This document shows positions 21,006 through 35,375 of a DNA stretch of 64,000 nucleotides, one piece after another (within the stretch, counting starts at the first letter, position 1; each line of letters starts with the position of its first letter). The notes beneath the pieces are model-generated. The model saw only the letters and a list, made by a program, of their open reading frames with translations, was not told where the DNA came from and searched no databases. The stretch is from Taxawa tesnikishii (nom. ined.). Its lineage: Eukaryota > Ascomycota > Dothideomycetes > Dothideales. Made by a program: the position numbers and the translations under genes. Where the stretch lies: contig JAPDRO010000018.1 in assembly GCA_030247885.1 (NCBI GenBank), positions 248,001 through 312,000 on the forward strand. The letters are read 5' to 3'.

Positions 21006-24000
21006 TCAAGTTGGCATAGGTGCGGCTGCGCCAGTCATGTCCTCTGAATCTTGGGCTGGAGCGCAGGTACAGAAGAGGTTCATATCACCGTAAGCTGTTA
21101 TCCACGTCAGCAAGGAACCATGTGATCCAGTTAGCCTATACAATGCTTACCATCGTCCAAACGAGTGACACTGGGCCAGAATTTCTTCTCCTTGAGCCAA
21201 GGCAATGGGTAAGCCGCCTTCTCTCTGCTGTAAGGCCTATCCCATTCTCCTGTCACCAGGTCCTTGACAGTGTGCGGGGACATCTTCAGCACGTTGCCGT
21301 CCTTGGGCTGCTTGCCATCCTCGACATCCTTGATTTCAGCTCTGATGGCAATGAGCGCATCACAGAATCGGTCCAGCTCCGCCTTGTTCTCCGACTCGGT
21401 GGGTTCAATCATGAGAGTGTTGGCCACAGGCCAGGACATTGTGGGGGCGTGGAAGCCATAGTCCTGCAACCGTTTGGCGACGTCGATGACTTCGATTCCA
21501 GCACTCTCCTTGAACTTACGGATGTCAAGAATGAACTCGTGTGCACAGCGCCCATTCTCGTTGGTATAGAGGATCGGGTAGTGAGGCTTCAGGCGGGAAA
21601 GGATATAGTTCGCGTTCAGGAGTGTGATTTTGGTCGCATGGGTAAGGCCGCGAGCGCCCATCATCTTGATGTACGCCCAGCTGATGGGAAGAATGCTAGC
21701 ACTGCCCCATGGCGCGCCGCTGACTGGTGCAATAGCCTTCTCCCCACCCGTCTTTACTAGTGGATGTCCTGGAAGATAGGGGCTAGATGCTCTGCGACGC
21801 CAACCGGACCAACACCCGGACCGCCACCGCCATGAGGAATACAGAAAGTCTTGTGCAGGTTGAGATGACAGACATCTGCGCCAATCTCGCCCGGTGAACA
21901 GAGTCCGATCTGCGCGTTCATGTTGGCGCCATCCATGTAGACCTGTCCGCCGTGCTGGTGGACCAGATCGCATACTTGCTTGATGTTTGGCTCGAAGACG
22001 CCGAACGTACTCGGGTAGGTAACCATGATGGCACCCAGCTCCTCGCTGTGTTTCTCGCATTTGGCTTTAAGATCCTCCATATCGAGGTTGCCGGTTGTTC
22101 CCTCGCATTTGATTGTCACCACACGCATACCGGCCATGGCGGCACTGGCGGGGTTGGTGCCATGAGCCGAGACAGGGATCAAGCAGATATTGCGCTTCTT
22201 GCCAGGCTGCTCTTCCAGAAATTTGCGGATGATGCGAAGACCCGTGAACTCGCCCTGGGCACCAGAGTTTGGCTGGAGAGAAACTGAATGGAACCCAGTT
22301 ATTTCTGCAAGATCTTCTTCGAGTTCTTCGATCAAAGTGTTGTAGCCCTGTGCCTGTGATGGTGGTACGAATGGATGAAGGGATGAGAACTCCGGCCATG
22401 TTATCGGATTCATCTCAGTGGTCGCATTCAGCTTCATCGTGCAGGAGCCAAGAGGAATCATGGAATGAACAAGCGATAGATCCTTGGATTGTAGATGATG
22501 CATATACCGTAGAATCTCGGTTTCTGAGTGGTGCGAATTGAAAACAGGGTGTGTCATATAAGATGATTGGCGGCGTAAAGCAGATGGAACGTTGGCCAGG
22601 ATCTTGTCTTCGGAGACACCAATTTCCTTCGCCAGGAGTCGACGTCCAAAACCTGCCTGGTACCTGACACTTCAACGAAGATATCCAACAGGTTCTGTAT
22701 GTCTTTCTTGTCGACCGTCTCGTCGAGGGTAATGCCGACTTTGCCGTCCACCAAACGAAGGTTAATGTTGTACTTTTCCTCCGCCAAACGAACGATGTCT
22801 TCAGCAGACGCCCCCTGCAATCCACCTTTCGAAACAACCACAGTGTCAAAGATGCCCTTGCTGGCTCCTTGGTCCTTCCGTGTCCTGAACCCAAGTCGCC
22901 TGACACCTTCCTCAACGACTCGTGCGGCGTTCATGACCCTATAGGCTATTCTCTTGAGTCCCTGGGGACCGTGGTAGACGCCATACATGGCGCTCATGTT
23001 CGCAAGAAGGGCTTGCGCTGTGCAGACATTGCTAGTCGCCTTCTCTCTACGAATGTGCTGTTCTCTGGTTTGCAATGCCAACCTTGCTGCGTTGTCTCCC
23101 AAACGGTCTTTTGACAAGCCGATAAGCCGACCAGGCATCTTGCGTTTCCCTTGTCGTTAGTTGCGAAGAACGCTGCATGTGGACCGCCAAAGCCGTAGGG
23201 CACACCAAATCGTTGAGCATTGCCAAAAGCGACGTCTGCACCAAACTCTCCAGGGGAGCAAGAACAGTGAGGGCAAGCAAGTCCGTTGCCACACTCACAG
23301 TACTTTGCAGCTTGTGCACTTTCTCAGACAAACTCTTAAAGTCTTCCACCCCGCCAAGTGTGTCCGGATACTGAACAAGTACACCAACAAGGTCTTCGCC
23401 AATCTCGTCCACGCGCTTGCTGCCGTCTTTGAGGACATCGTCAACCTCGATCTTGATCCCGAAGCCCGAAGCGCGTGACTCGAGCACAGCGATCGTCTGC
23501 GGGTGGCACAGATGAGAAACTAGATACACCTTGTTCTTGCGCTTCTGTCGTGACATCGGCAACGAGTTTATTGAGAGCGTCATGGCCTCAGCCGCTGCAG
23601 TGGGTTCGTCGAGCAACGAAGCATTGGAGATTGGAAGTCCTGTCAAATCTGATACCATAGTCTGGAAGTTCAGTAACGACTCCAGTCTACCTTGACTGAT
23701 CTCTGGCTGATATGGTGTGTAGCTTGTGTACCAGGCGGGGTTCTCCAGAATGTTCCTCTTGATGACCTCCGGTACTCTAGTTCCAGCATATCCACAACCA
23801 ATGTAGCTTCTGAAGACTTTGTTGCCACTGGCGATCTCCCTCAACCGCGCAACCATTTGACTTTCCGAGAAGCCATCCTGACTTGTAGACCCAGCTGCTT
23901 CGCCTTTTCCATCTCCTACCTCCGGACCAGCGATTTTAAGGTCTCTGCTCGACAAGATATCCGCGGGCAGCACTTGTCTGACAAACTCATCTAAGGACTG

Positions 24001-24309
24001 TACGGGAGGATCGAGGGTTTTGAGCATCTGCTCAGCAGAGGTGGCGGAAGGGCCAATGTGCCGGCGAGGGAATGTATCGAGAGGCACGAAAGCCGAGGAT
24101 TGTGCTTGCCCATCGCTGGCGAGTGGATCACTAGCCTGTGTATCTGTTGTCGAGCTGGAATAGAAAGGCCTTCGCTGAGACGCGGGCGTCTGCCGGTTAG
24201 TCTGTAATATCCGCCTTCTTGCAGGCTGGCTGAAGTAGCGGCGGCATGACGGCGCGCTGCTGAGCAATCGCGATTGTATACAGACTGAGCGCATTCTGAG
24301 GGCCGCCAT
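21006..24309 (-). CDS. GCV2: glycine dehydrogenase (decarboxylating), P protein of the glycine cleavage system
   Basis: This mitochondrial PLP enzyme decarboxylates glycine and passes the aminomethyl group to the H protein. An Arg/Ser-rich N-terminus looks like a mitochondrial presequence. The fold-type I halves are clear: [15 protein letters not shown] and [20 protein letters not shown] in the first, and [32 protein letters not shown] and the PLP-lysine motif [18 protein letters not shown] in the second. A small last exon (21094-21006) after an intron at 21095-21150 adds the typical end [10 protein letters not shown]. The model has 1083 residues. Four single-base breaks are needed: G run 23253-23256, T run 23144-23146, one near 22650 not in a long run, and G run 21779-21782 (plus letters). 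The family call is very secure. Confidence 0.95.
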
Positions 24310-24666
24310 TTCGAGTCGCTTCTCCTTCGACTTCCCGAGTCACTACGCGACGTTGGTGCAGCTGTCGGTCTTGCCCCTCTACCGATTTGTGTTGGGGATG
24401 TGAGATTGTTTCGTTTGGGACTGAAAAGCTAGACCGTCGTGGGTCAGAAGGCTCTGTCGGCAAGTTCAAGTAATAGTCAATGCAGGTACCGTACACAAAG
24501 TATTCACCGCGGCCCATTCACACTTCAACAGACCGGAAGGATGACGCGCGATAAGCACGCTATCTCCAGTCTTCCCCGCTATTTAAGTAAGTTCTGGCGA
24601 CAACCGGCTACGGCCAGCTAACCGTGGTACGGGTTGCTGATAACACAGAAGCAAAACATAGGATGG
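24310..24666. other. intergenic region upstream of GCV2
   Basis: About 360 bases between the GCV2 start and the 3' end of the DUF3632 gene. It probably contains the GCV2 promoter. No distinct motif identified. Confidence 0.5.
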
Positions 24667-25578
24667 CTATCTCAGGCCAGATATCAAGCCTGAAATACTT
24701 CGGGTCGCCTTCTCGACCTTTTCCATGTCTTCTGCAGCTGCCACAGCAATCTTTTGAAGGTTGTCGTCTACCTTTTCTTCTTCTGCGACGTCTTGAAACC
24801 TTCGCTTCCAAAATGCCCACCGCTCCAAGCTAAAGCCGATTCCTTTGTCCCACAACCTGTCCTCATACTCGCGCCTCGAGTCCTTGCGATCATGATCGTC
24901 CTTACACAGCTGGTAGATCTTTCCTCCTGCTAGTTTCATACAAACAGCTGCAGGTGGTAGATAATAAGTCCTGCGTTGTTGCTGCTCTATCGTTGCTTCT
25001 AGGCCCTCCGACAAGAGCCTCTCAATGCAGCTAGGCATACTGCGTGCCCCATCACTAGTTCCACGGTCAAGGTACGTAGCGGCAAATGATGTCGCATTGA
25101 GCAAGGGAGCTGCGCGATCGATCCATTCTCCCTCGTAAGATTGCTCTTCTCCAAACTCGTCTTCCCTGAAGTCTGTTCTTTATCAGCAGTTCTGTGCGCA
25201 TGCCGTCGGCGAATCGCATTCACCTATGCCGTGCTCCCAGAACACCCAACCCCAGTCGCGCATGGGCATCCAATTCCATTCCCTCACATGTGGATATTTA
25301 AATAGATCAGGAGGCGTCTCCGCGATTCCATCGAGAAGATGGACCAAACGCTCTGCTACCTCTTCGTCGTTGCCTAGAGCCCGCGCAGCGCTGCACACAT
25401 AGCCCCAGATCCCGTCTGGGCCGTGGTCTCCGAATATAGAAACTAGGGTGCGGACCGAAGCATCTGGAGTTGATTGACCCTCTAACAATTTCTGGAATGT
25501 ATCGATGGTCTTCTGGCTCTCGTCGTTCTGGTGGTATTCAATCAGCCTTTCTCTGTTAGCCCATTCCACGACAGACAT
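24667..25578 (-). CDS. DUF3632 family protein
   Basis: A fungal family of unknown function. Two exons, 25578-25224 and 25172-24667, joined across a 51-nt GT-AG intron, give 286 residues without frame breaks. Family-like features are the tryptophan-rich segment REWNWMPMRDWGWVFWEHG, a Leu/Ala-rich middle with SFAATYLDRG, and the C-terminal block FSLERWAFWKRRFQDVAEEE. A coiled-coil-like Glu/Lys stretch follows. No signal peptide or membrane segment is seen; it is probably cytosolic. It starts 307 bases from the divergent NCA2 gene. The family assignment rests on my recollection of the W-K-RF motif and should be confirmed by a profile search. Confidence 0.7.
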
Positions 25579-25885
25579 TCCGCAGTAAAAACCCTCTGGT
25601 AACGTGAGTGTCTTTGTAGATATAGAAAGGATGGGGTCCTGCTATGAGATGTTCAACACGTGAAGATGTGATGCGAGACATGGATGCGCGTGCCACCGTC
25701 CTTTCGTCCTCCCATCCTCCCTCCCGTCGCGTTGCAGATCGTTGCGTCACATTAACAACTGATTACCCGTTTTGCTTGCAGCCTGCCCAAAGCGCAAACT
25801 TGCAGTCCATACGCCATCTTTTCTCTTCCTCTCGCACTTGATGATTTAATAGAGCGGTCCAAGGCCCAACAGGCCGAGTCGCAAC
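25579..25885. promoter_or_regulatory. divergent promoter region of the DUF3632 gene and NCA2
   Basis: The two start codons face away from each other across 307 bases. No specific transcription factor sites are claimed. Confidence 0.45.
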
Positions 25886-27992
25886 ATGTCTTTCGTGGTA
25901 GAGTGAGTCGACTGTTCCCATGCACGTCTTTCGCGGAGCACGGCGGAACATGACAAGCAGCTTCTCAATGTCTGGTTCGCTAACAGCAGGTCTTGTTGTA
26001 TAGCCAAGTCCGCCGCATAGACGCGCAGCTCGACCGTCTGCAGCTCACATCCGCTGCATCTGCTACTGCTGCTGATGTATCCACGTCCTCTTCAGCTACC
26101 GGGCCAGTCCCCTCTCCACGGGTCGAAACTCTTCAGTCCCTGATCCAGTCCCTCTCCACTCGACCCTCGGTTCGCAATCCACTCCTCTCCGTGTCAGATA
26201 TACAAGCATGCCTTTCGCAATCACAGCTTCTGGCAGAAGCCAACGCGGCAAACGCCGCAGGCGCTGATGAACCGCACGACGATTACGAGAAAGAATTGGA
26301 GTGGCTGTTGGTTTCAAAAGCTACCGCGCAGGTTTACGGCTGTATCCTCTCCAGACTGTTGGATGAAACAGTCGCCCTTGCCGACGACATCTGGTACTGG
26401 GATGACGTACTCGGTAGTCGGAGGTACACAGCACTCTACAGTGTACAGACCTCCCTTTGCGCTTATGGGATTGGGGCAGTAGCGTGTGGGATGACGTACG
26501 ACGGAGAGGCGGGCACTTCAGTGTGAGAGGGATCGGCGAAGATGCACAGAACTCGCTTGGCCAACGCTGGAAAGAATTCTACGGTCTCGTTCGGGAGGTG
26601 GTGAGGGAAAGGAGCGTCAAAGAAATCCAGAGACGCGCTGTCAACCCGGTGGCTAGGATCAGGAGCGAAGTCAGGCAAAAGCAGACGAATCTGAAGAGGG
26701 CAAGGTTAAGAGGGGCTAACGCTTTGGGTGTACTGCTTGGGGAGGGCTTGATGAATGAGAGTATGCATGGTGAGGGCCTTGCGACGCCGAACGCAGAGCA
26801 TGCTGGACACAAGTGGAAGGCAAGTGTTGCACGGAACGTTGCACTTATGGATGCGGTGTTGGTCCGCGTGAATGACGAGAGTTTGGCAGTCGAGAAGTTC
26901 GACGCCGCGATCGCCGAGGAGACAGAGGAAGATCCTCTGTACGAAGTCGAAATATACAGCGAAGGCGACGGTGTCAGTACACAACCCGCCGTGGTTGCTG
27001 AGCGCTTGATGCACCTCTTGACCACGCGCATGCCTGAATATCAAACGGCGACGAAGGCCCTTGTGAAAGAGCACGGACGACCATCGCGCATCGTACGGTA
27101 CTGGCTGCCCATCACTGTCGGCATTCTCTCGTCGGGCACGGTACTTCGCATACTTGTTAACCGCAAGGCCGAAATCATCACTTGGATTGAGGATCTTGGC
27201 TCTACTGTCATCGATTTCTGGCGCAACTGGGTCGTCGAGCCTACTCGCAAAGTGATTGGAACTATCCGACACGACGAAGGTAGCGAAGTCTCGATCATGT
27301 CCAAACGCTCTCTTGAGGGCGATCGTGCCAGCTTGGAGCGCATGGTGGTTGATTTTGCCATCGACAACCCAGACATATCAACCGACACCGGCGCACCACT
27401 TACAGATGCAGAGATTGCAGACATCCGTGTCAAGGTCAGGGAAGGCGATCTTACTCCCGTACTAAGAGCGTACGAGAAGGACCTTGCAAGCCCTTTCATG
27501 GGAACAGTTCGCGGAAACCTGATCCGAGCTCTTCTGATCCAAATCCAAAAGACGAAGGTAGATGTTGAGGTTGCCATGGGCGGTATCGACTCGTTGCTTA
27601 AGAGCCAAGAACTCGTCTTTGGCTTTGTCGGCCTCACCCCTGGCATTCTGGTCTGCATCGGCTTTACACGATGGATCCGCAGCACGTTTAGCAGCCGCAG
27701 GGGCACCCATCGGGCGAAGAAGCAAGGCCAAATGATCCGCCAGCTGCGCAACATCGACCGTGTGCTCGCAAACAGCACGCCTACCGACTTTGGGGAGCTC
27801 TATTACAAGGATCACGGATTGTTGCTCTGTGAAGTGCACGTGCTGAGGCAGGCAGCGCATAAGGCGATGCCGGCGGAGGTGTACAGAGAGTTCTTGGAGG
27901 AGATCGAGGAGCTTGTCGACGTGAGGACGGGAGTGAAGAGGCAGAGGAAGGTGGTCAAGAGGATGAGGTGGGCCTATGCCAGGTGGTTTTGA
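25886..27992 (+). CDS. NCA2: NCA2 family mitochondrial protein
   Basis: In yeast NCA2 is needed, with NCA3, for correct expression of the mitochondrially encoded ATP synthase subunits Atp6 and Atp8. A 17-nt first exon (25886-25902) encodes MSFVV and is followed by a 101-nt intron; exon 2 (26004-27992) then reads DQVRRIDAQLDRLQL, the family N-terminus. Other conserved parts are YEKELEWLLVSKATAQVYG, the membrane segment YWLPITVGILSSGTVLRIL, the block KTKVDVEVAMGGIDSLLKSQ and a second membrane segment ELVFGFVGLTPGILVCIGF, ending near the basic C-terminus WAYARWF. The model has 668 residues. One single-base break at the C/T run 26453-26458 separates YSVQTS from LRLWDW. Confidence 0.9.
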
Positions 27993-28579
27993 TAACAGCA
28001 GTACATGAACATGAGTAGTCGCGAGTATACCCGGAACGCGTGGCAGAACAGGAATGGCACGTCTAGCGAGTATCGAGAGACGCGGCATATAAACAACGTA
28101 TTGGGTTTAACCGCAGCATCCAACGTCTTTGTCCTGTTGCGGAGGGGCTCGGGAGACGGCGTCTGCGATTGTTTCATGCGGGTGTCGTGATATGATTGGT
28201 CAGAGCGCCAGAGCGCTTGTGAGCGGTACCTCGTAACATGTCTTGGTTGCCCAGATAGTTGGTCGCCATTACCGCATTACATCGTTCCACTTACACCTGC
28301 TGCTTGCTTCCCCGTACATCTCCGTCTTGCACATCGCTTCTTTCTCTCGCTGTACAAATGTCCTGAGCGCGTCACCACTCAAGACATACACAACCGGTCA
28401 CAGGATCCCTCACGCCTTTATTCCAGCACCAGCACTCCGTCACCCGCCCACCCACCGCTCGTCAAGCGAGACCCCCAGAATCCACCTTCGTCTCACTACA
28501 TCAACGGGCACCTTGAGCCAAACAATACAACACCAGAGGCACTGTCCTCTTCACACCAGCAAGAAGAACGTTCGGCGAC
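27993..28579. other. intergenic region upstream of SEC4
   Basis: The right half is strongly C/T-rich with repeated CAC and CTC steps, as expected for the leader and promoter of a highly expressed fungal gene. No other gene seen. Confidence 0.5.
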
Positions 28580-29489
28580 ATGGCAGGCACACGTAATTAT
28601 GATTTCTTGGTACGATAAGCCCCGCTGCGTTGCATTACCCCGTCTGCACTCACAGCGGTCATGGACAATACGCAAGGTTCTTGTCCTTATCCTTCACTGA
28701 TGCGCTCTGAGCTCTTGCAAGCACCCGATTCAGCGTCGCTAACGATTGCATGAATTGCACAGATCAAGCTCCTTCTCATCGGCGACTCGGGCGTGGGTAA
28801 ATCCTGCTGCCTGTTGCGGTTTAGCGAAGACTCTTTCACCCCCTCATTCATCACTACGATTGGAATCGACTTTAAGATCCGCACAATTGAACTGGACGGC
28901 AAACGCGTGAAGCTTCAAATATGGGATACTGCAGGTCAGGAGCGGTTTCGAACTATCACAACTGCGTATTACAGAGGCGCCATGGGCATATTGCTGGTTT
29001 ACGACGTCACGGACGAGAGGAGCTTCAACAGTATGTCTCGCCCATCCCCTTGGTAAATTTGCGGGGGAAAGAGAGGAAAGGAGAGCGTGGAGACCCTTGC
29101 ACCGCGCAAGAATGAAATCCTGGATGAAGACAGATTGTGCTAACGGAGGTATCACAACGAACAGACATCCGGACCTGGTTCTCGAACGTCGAGCAGCACG
29201 CTACCGAAGGCGTCAACAAGATACTGATTGGCAACAAGTGCGACTGGGAGGAGAAACGCGCCGTTTCGACCGAACAAGGCCAGGCGCTGGCGAACGAGCT
29301 CGGCATCCCGTTCATGGAGGTCAGCGCAAAGAGCAACATCAACGTCGAAAAGGCCTTCTTCAGCTTGGCGAGCGACATCAAGAAGCGGATCGTGGACAGC
29401 ACGGCACAGCCGGCACCGTCAGCGGGAACGGGTGTGAACGTGGGAGGAGAACAAGGAGCGATGGGGGATTGGGGAAGAACTGCTGCTAG
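28580..29489 (+). CDS. SEC4: Rab GTPase of the SEC4 type
   Basis: A small GTPase that drives secretory vesicles to sites of growth and works with the exocyst. Exons 28580-28609, 28763-29030 and 29165-29489 give about 207 residues. The start [20 protein letters not shown] includes the P-loop GDSGVGKS. Switch I and the effector loop read [16 protein letters not shown], followed by WDTAGQERF, then GNKCDW and SAKSN. The C-terminus ends GGLGKNCC, a double cysteine for geranylgeranylation. That end is reached only after one base is supplied in the G run 29463-29467; as written, the frame misses the cysteines. The effector loop favours SEC4/Rab8 over YPT1. Confidence 0.93.
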
Positions 29490-30363
29490 ATCAAAATTCT
29501 GTCAGGTGCTGGGCCTGGTGGATGCAAAGGAAGGGTTAAAGGGGGCTCTCGAGAGGTGTATCAGGCGTTTCTGGCGTCACGAAAGTCTCAAGTAAGGCAT
29601 GGAGGCTTGAGGATGTAAAGCTTGCTTGCTTGCTTGGTCTTGTTTTGCGCCATACGGGATGAAGACTGTGGGCGCTCTCCTTTCGGCGATGCCGCTGACA
29701 TGAGCCTTCTAAACTGTTCTGCAAGTATGCATCTTTGATTCATCCCTCCGATCCTGTTTCTGTGACAGTACTCCCGCAGTACAAGACAGAGGAAGGGGGA
29801 AAAAACGGAACCTTATCCATATCTGGGCCCATCTGCGGTTGCACAGCATCACATGGCAACATGAAACAGAAGAGGTCCTTGGTTGTCAAGTACAGAAATA
29901 CATTGGGGTTCAGCTCGGTTCTGCCACTTGGCGTTTGTTGTGTGGCGGGCGGGCTAGAATGCTAGAAGATGAACGCCGTCAGACACCGCCCATGAAGCTG
30001 TTTAGACGAGATGCCATCAATGCCGCCACGCCGCTGCAGTATGGGCACTGCTCGTACTATCTCCCTCCCATAAATCCAGCCGGTAAGCAAGAATCTTCTC
30101 CAGCAGCCCGTACACACATTGAAGCCCCTGCCTCCAATTGTTGGCTATACAGGCTCAACAACTAGCTGGCGATCTAGTCTATATACAAAATCAGTTGGGC
30201 TCAATTGTTGGCCAGTCAAATCGTTGACCCCACGTCATTTGTAGTTTTTGGCGGGGCAGGTCAGGACCCTCCCATTCAGCTTCAAATACAAACGAACTCT
30301 CCACTCTTCCATCACCGCAAGTTTGTCTCTACCCTACACCCCAATTGATCACAAGAAACAGCC
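29490..30363. other. intergenic region between SEC4 and phosphoglucomutase
   Basis: No gene recognised. A short CTTG repeat lies near 29620-29635 in the likely SEC4 3' region. The last 100 bases should hold the phosphoglucomutase promoter and leader. Confidence 0.5.
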
Positions 30364-32394
<2,031 letters not shown>

Positions 32395-33250
32395 ATGGGA
32401 AACGTGAGACCAGAAGAAGGAAACGTTTATGTGATATGAGTGTTGTCGTAAATACCGGATTAGTACCATAAAAAACAGCATTACAGATTGATCATCGAAG
32501 AGCGTGTGTCTTGTATGCCGACTTATGGGTGAGATTGATTAGATACGTCTACTACGTCTTGCATGCACGCATCTAGTGGAGGGCGGTCAGAGAAAATTAT
32601 TACAATGTCTCGTATCACACTTATACACTACATGATGACCATCATGATGCGAGAAGTTTTTGATATCGGATTGCACTCTTACGCGTAAAACCCTACATAC
32701 ACTGCATTTGCACGGCCGCCTTGCAGAGAAGGCAACAGCAGCTCGCTCACCCTCCTCCTCCGGAAACATCCCAATTAACGCGTAATATGTACTTGGCATT
32801 AGAGCACATGCACATTTCCCTCTCTTCAAATAAGTTGCCAAGACCGGCTTTTTGCCATGCTTTTAGGCCGCCCGCATTGTCCCGCCGGGTAGCAAAAGCC
32901 GTCGACTTCGTAAGACACGCCTGCAAGCCGAACAGACGTACATCACCCATCCGAGGCACTGTTTTCGTAAGGTGGGCAGTCGAAGGGTTTTCCAAAAATA
33001 GATAAATAAATAGAATAAAACAAAAAATCACGTTTATCGTGACTTGGGACGGCAGAACAGGCGCTACGGTTGCCTGTTTTTTCAAGAAAACACGAAATTC
33101 CCGGGTATCTCGTAACGTAAGGCGGAACACTACGTCCGCACGACTGGCCGCATCGACCGGGAGGGGGGGGGAAAGGGAGGGGGACACTTCGCTCCAACCA
33201 AAACAGTTAACCCAATGCACCAAACTCATCGCCCGTCTTTTGGCGTAATC
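32395..33250. other. intergenic region between convergent genes
   Basis: This holds the 3' ends of phosphoglucomutase and of the BTB gene. A-rich sequence and a run of eight G lie near 33000-33180. No gene recognised. Confidence 0.5.
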
Positions 33251-34374
33251 CTAAGAGTGCGGACACTTGATCGCGATCTTTCGAGCGGCGCCCTTTTCGT
33301 GGCCGCCGCCGACAAGCGTGTTGTTATTGGAGACCACAAGCTGCAAGAGGAAGACAAAGATCAGCACACGTTCCAAAGTGCAACGGGCAAACGCATGTAA
33401 ACACAAACGAGAGCAGGAGGTGGGAAAAACCAAGGGAAAAAAAGGAAGAAGAAGGGGAAAAAAAGGAAGAAGAAGAAGAAGAAGAAAGAAAGAAAGAAAG
33501 AAATCGAAGGAAAAAAACTCACTCGCACTCTTCTCCTCCCAACACTCGTGCTCGTGAAAATTGCACGTGTCGATGCAGCAGAAGCCGCGCTTCTCGAGCA
33601 TGGGGAACTCGCGCGCCCGCTTCAGACACCGGCTCTTCCCCAGCATGACGGCGGTCAGGAACTGCTTCGGCAAACGCTCCAGCTCCGCCGTCGCCTGCAG
33701 CTCGTCGCCGTGGTTGACGTACAGCTCGACCAGCAGCGGCAGCAGCGGGCTCGAGGGGGCAGGGCGCGGTAGGCGGCGTCGACGTCCGCGCTCGGGGGCG
33801 GGACGTGCGAGGTGCGCGCGTAGTGGTGCAGGAGGTCGATGATGTCGCGGCGGAGGGCCAGGATCTGGAACTGGGTAGCGAAGACGTAGAGGCTGATGAG
33901 GTCGGTGTCGGAGGAGTCTTCGCCGTCGCTGGAGACGAGTTTGCCGCTGTAGAGCCAGTAGATGAAGGTTGAGGCTGTGTTGGAGGTGAGGTTGGGCAGG
34001 GTGAGGGCGTCCGAGGTGGCGGCGGCGGCGGTGGTGGTGGTGATAGTGTCTGATAGCACCGCCCACAGTGGTTGTGAGAAGTGGGTGAGCAGCTCGCGGT
34101 GTACGAGGTATGTTTCAGATCCGGCGGAGAGGTGGACGATTGACGAAGAGGACGTGATGATGTTGCGGATGTAGAGCCCGTTCCAGGCGTTGTGCGTCCA
34201 GCGGTCCCTGTCCAGCGCTTCCACGGATGAAGTGGGTGTTGAGCTGCGCGCTCTATCGACGTCGAAACCAGCCCTGAGGTTGATGTTGTTCTGGCGCATG
34301 CTGGGCGTGACTCCGGAGGTGTTGCTATATTGCATCCAACGTGAAGTGTATCTCACAACGGGTGGGATGATCAT
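33251..34374 (-). CDS. BTB/POZ domain protein
   Basis: A fungal BTB/POZ protein, a fold used for dimerisation and as a Cullin-3 adaptor. The domain begins near WNGLYIRNIITSSSSIVHLS, with the typical LVHRELLTHFSQPLWAVLS and FIYWLYSGKL elements. Beyond it are a helical region and the segment CCIDTCNFHEHECWEE, common in this fungal group. One frame break falls in the run of five G (plus letters) at 33755-33759. The 3' end is uncertain: a donor GTGAGT follows EEKSA, then comes a long pyrimidine tract (on this strand), and an acceptor near 33345 leads either to a short tail or to a frame ending at 33251. The partner protein is unknown. Confidence 0.75.
33424..33504. repeat. purine-rich GAA/GAAA tract
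   Basis: On the plus strand about 80 bases are almost only A and G, with GAA and GAAA units. On the minus strand this is a polypyrimidine tract that falls in the probable terminal intron of the BTB gene. Confidence 0.8.
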
Positions 34375-35375
34375 GAATCCGGCGTCACGAGGAGGAGGAG
34401 GAGAGAGAGAAAGAGGCGTTCCTGGTAGGAAAAAGTGACGGCGCTCCTCTTATTGTGATGAGTGTAGGGCTCGTTAATGCTGTTAAATGCAACACTACAC
34501 TCCCCGCATTGCCACAATGCCGTTTAATAGATACAAATCGGGCGATTGTGGGCGGCCATGGCAATGCGGCTTACCAAGGTCTCGGCATGGCGAGCAGGAG
34601 GCATAACAAGGAGCGATTCAGTTGTGCAACAAAACTGGTATTGAGGCTTTGTTGCTGCATGGGACCGTCGCTCTCGATGATTCCCTCCGACAAGTGGGGC
34701 AGCAAGTCATGGTATACGGGTAGTTCCCTCGGGAGCCTTGCTCTGCCTCTGCCACTGCCTCTGCACACGGCAGGCAGCCTCCAAATCGCCGTAACGCACA
34801 TCACCCGCTCGCTTCGCTGCTAACCTGTCAACGGCCTGCCTTTTAAGCAGCTGCTAAACGGTTGTTTCTAACCGTGTAGCCTGACTGCCTTGTTCCGACC
34901 GAAGCAGCTACGCTTCTTCACACACGCCGCGCCCTGATTGGGTCGATTCTTTGTTTTGCGTGCGGACAGTCGACACCGTGATCCTCTGGCACCCTTCCAG
35001 ACCCCCATCGTCCTCGCCCCTGCAGGACCCCGGCCCTTCTCTTGCCGCATGTCACACGCCTCGACGTAGTTGTACTTCTGCTACGTTGTCCAAGCTTCGT
35101 CCGAACTCCTGAGTGTCCCGATATGCCCGTCGGTAGAGTGATTTAACACGGGACTGGTAGACTTTAACTCTGCGGCTCAGCCAATGACGGGGCGCTTAAC
35201 CAGAACGCGCAAGCAATTCCTCCAGGCATATTTGCCACCTGCTGGCGTGCGCGCTGCGGGCATCCGGTTGTATGTATTGGGCGGGAAGCTGAATGCAAGA
35301 CACCGCGCATCCCGCATGCATGTCTCGCCGGTCAAACCTTTTTTGCCGGGTGTGATCCGACATCAGTCATGATCG
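34375..35375. other. intergenic region between BTB gene and GPHR
   Basis: The BTB promoter should lie at the left and the GPHR 3' end at the right. Several short open frames show no motifs. No gene, tRNA or repeat recognised. Confidence 0.5.
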
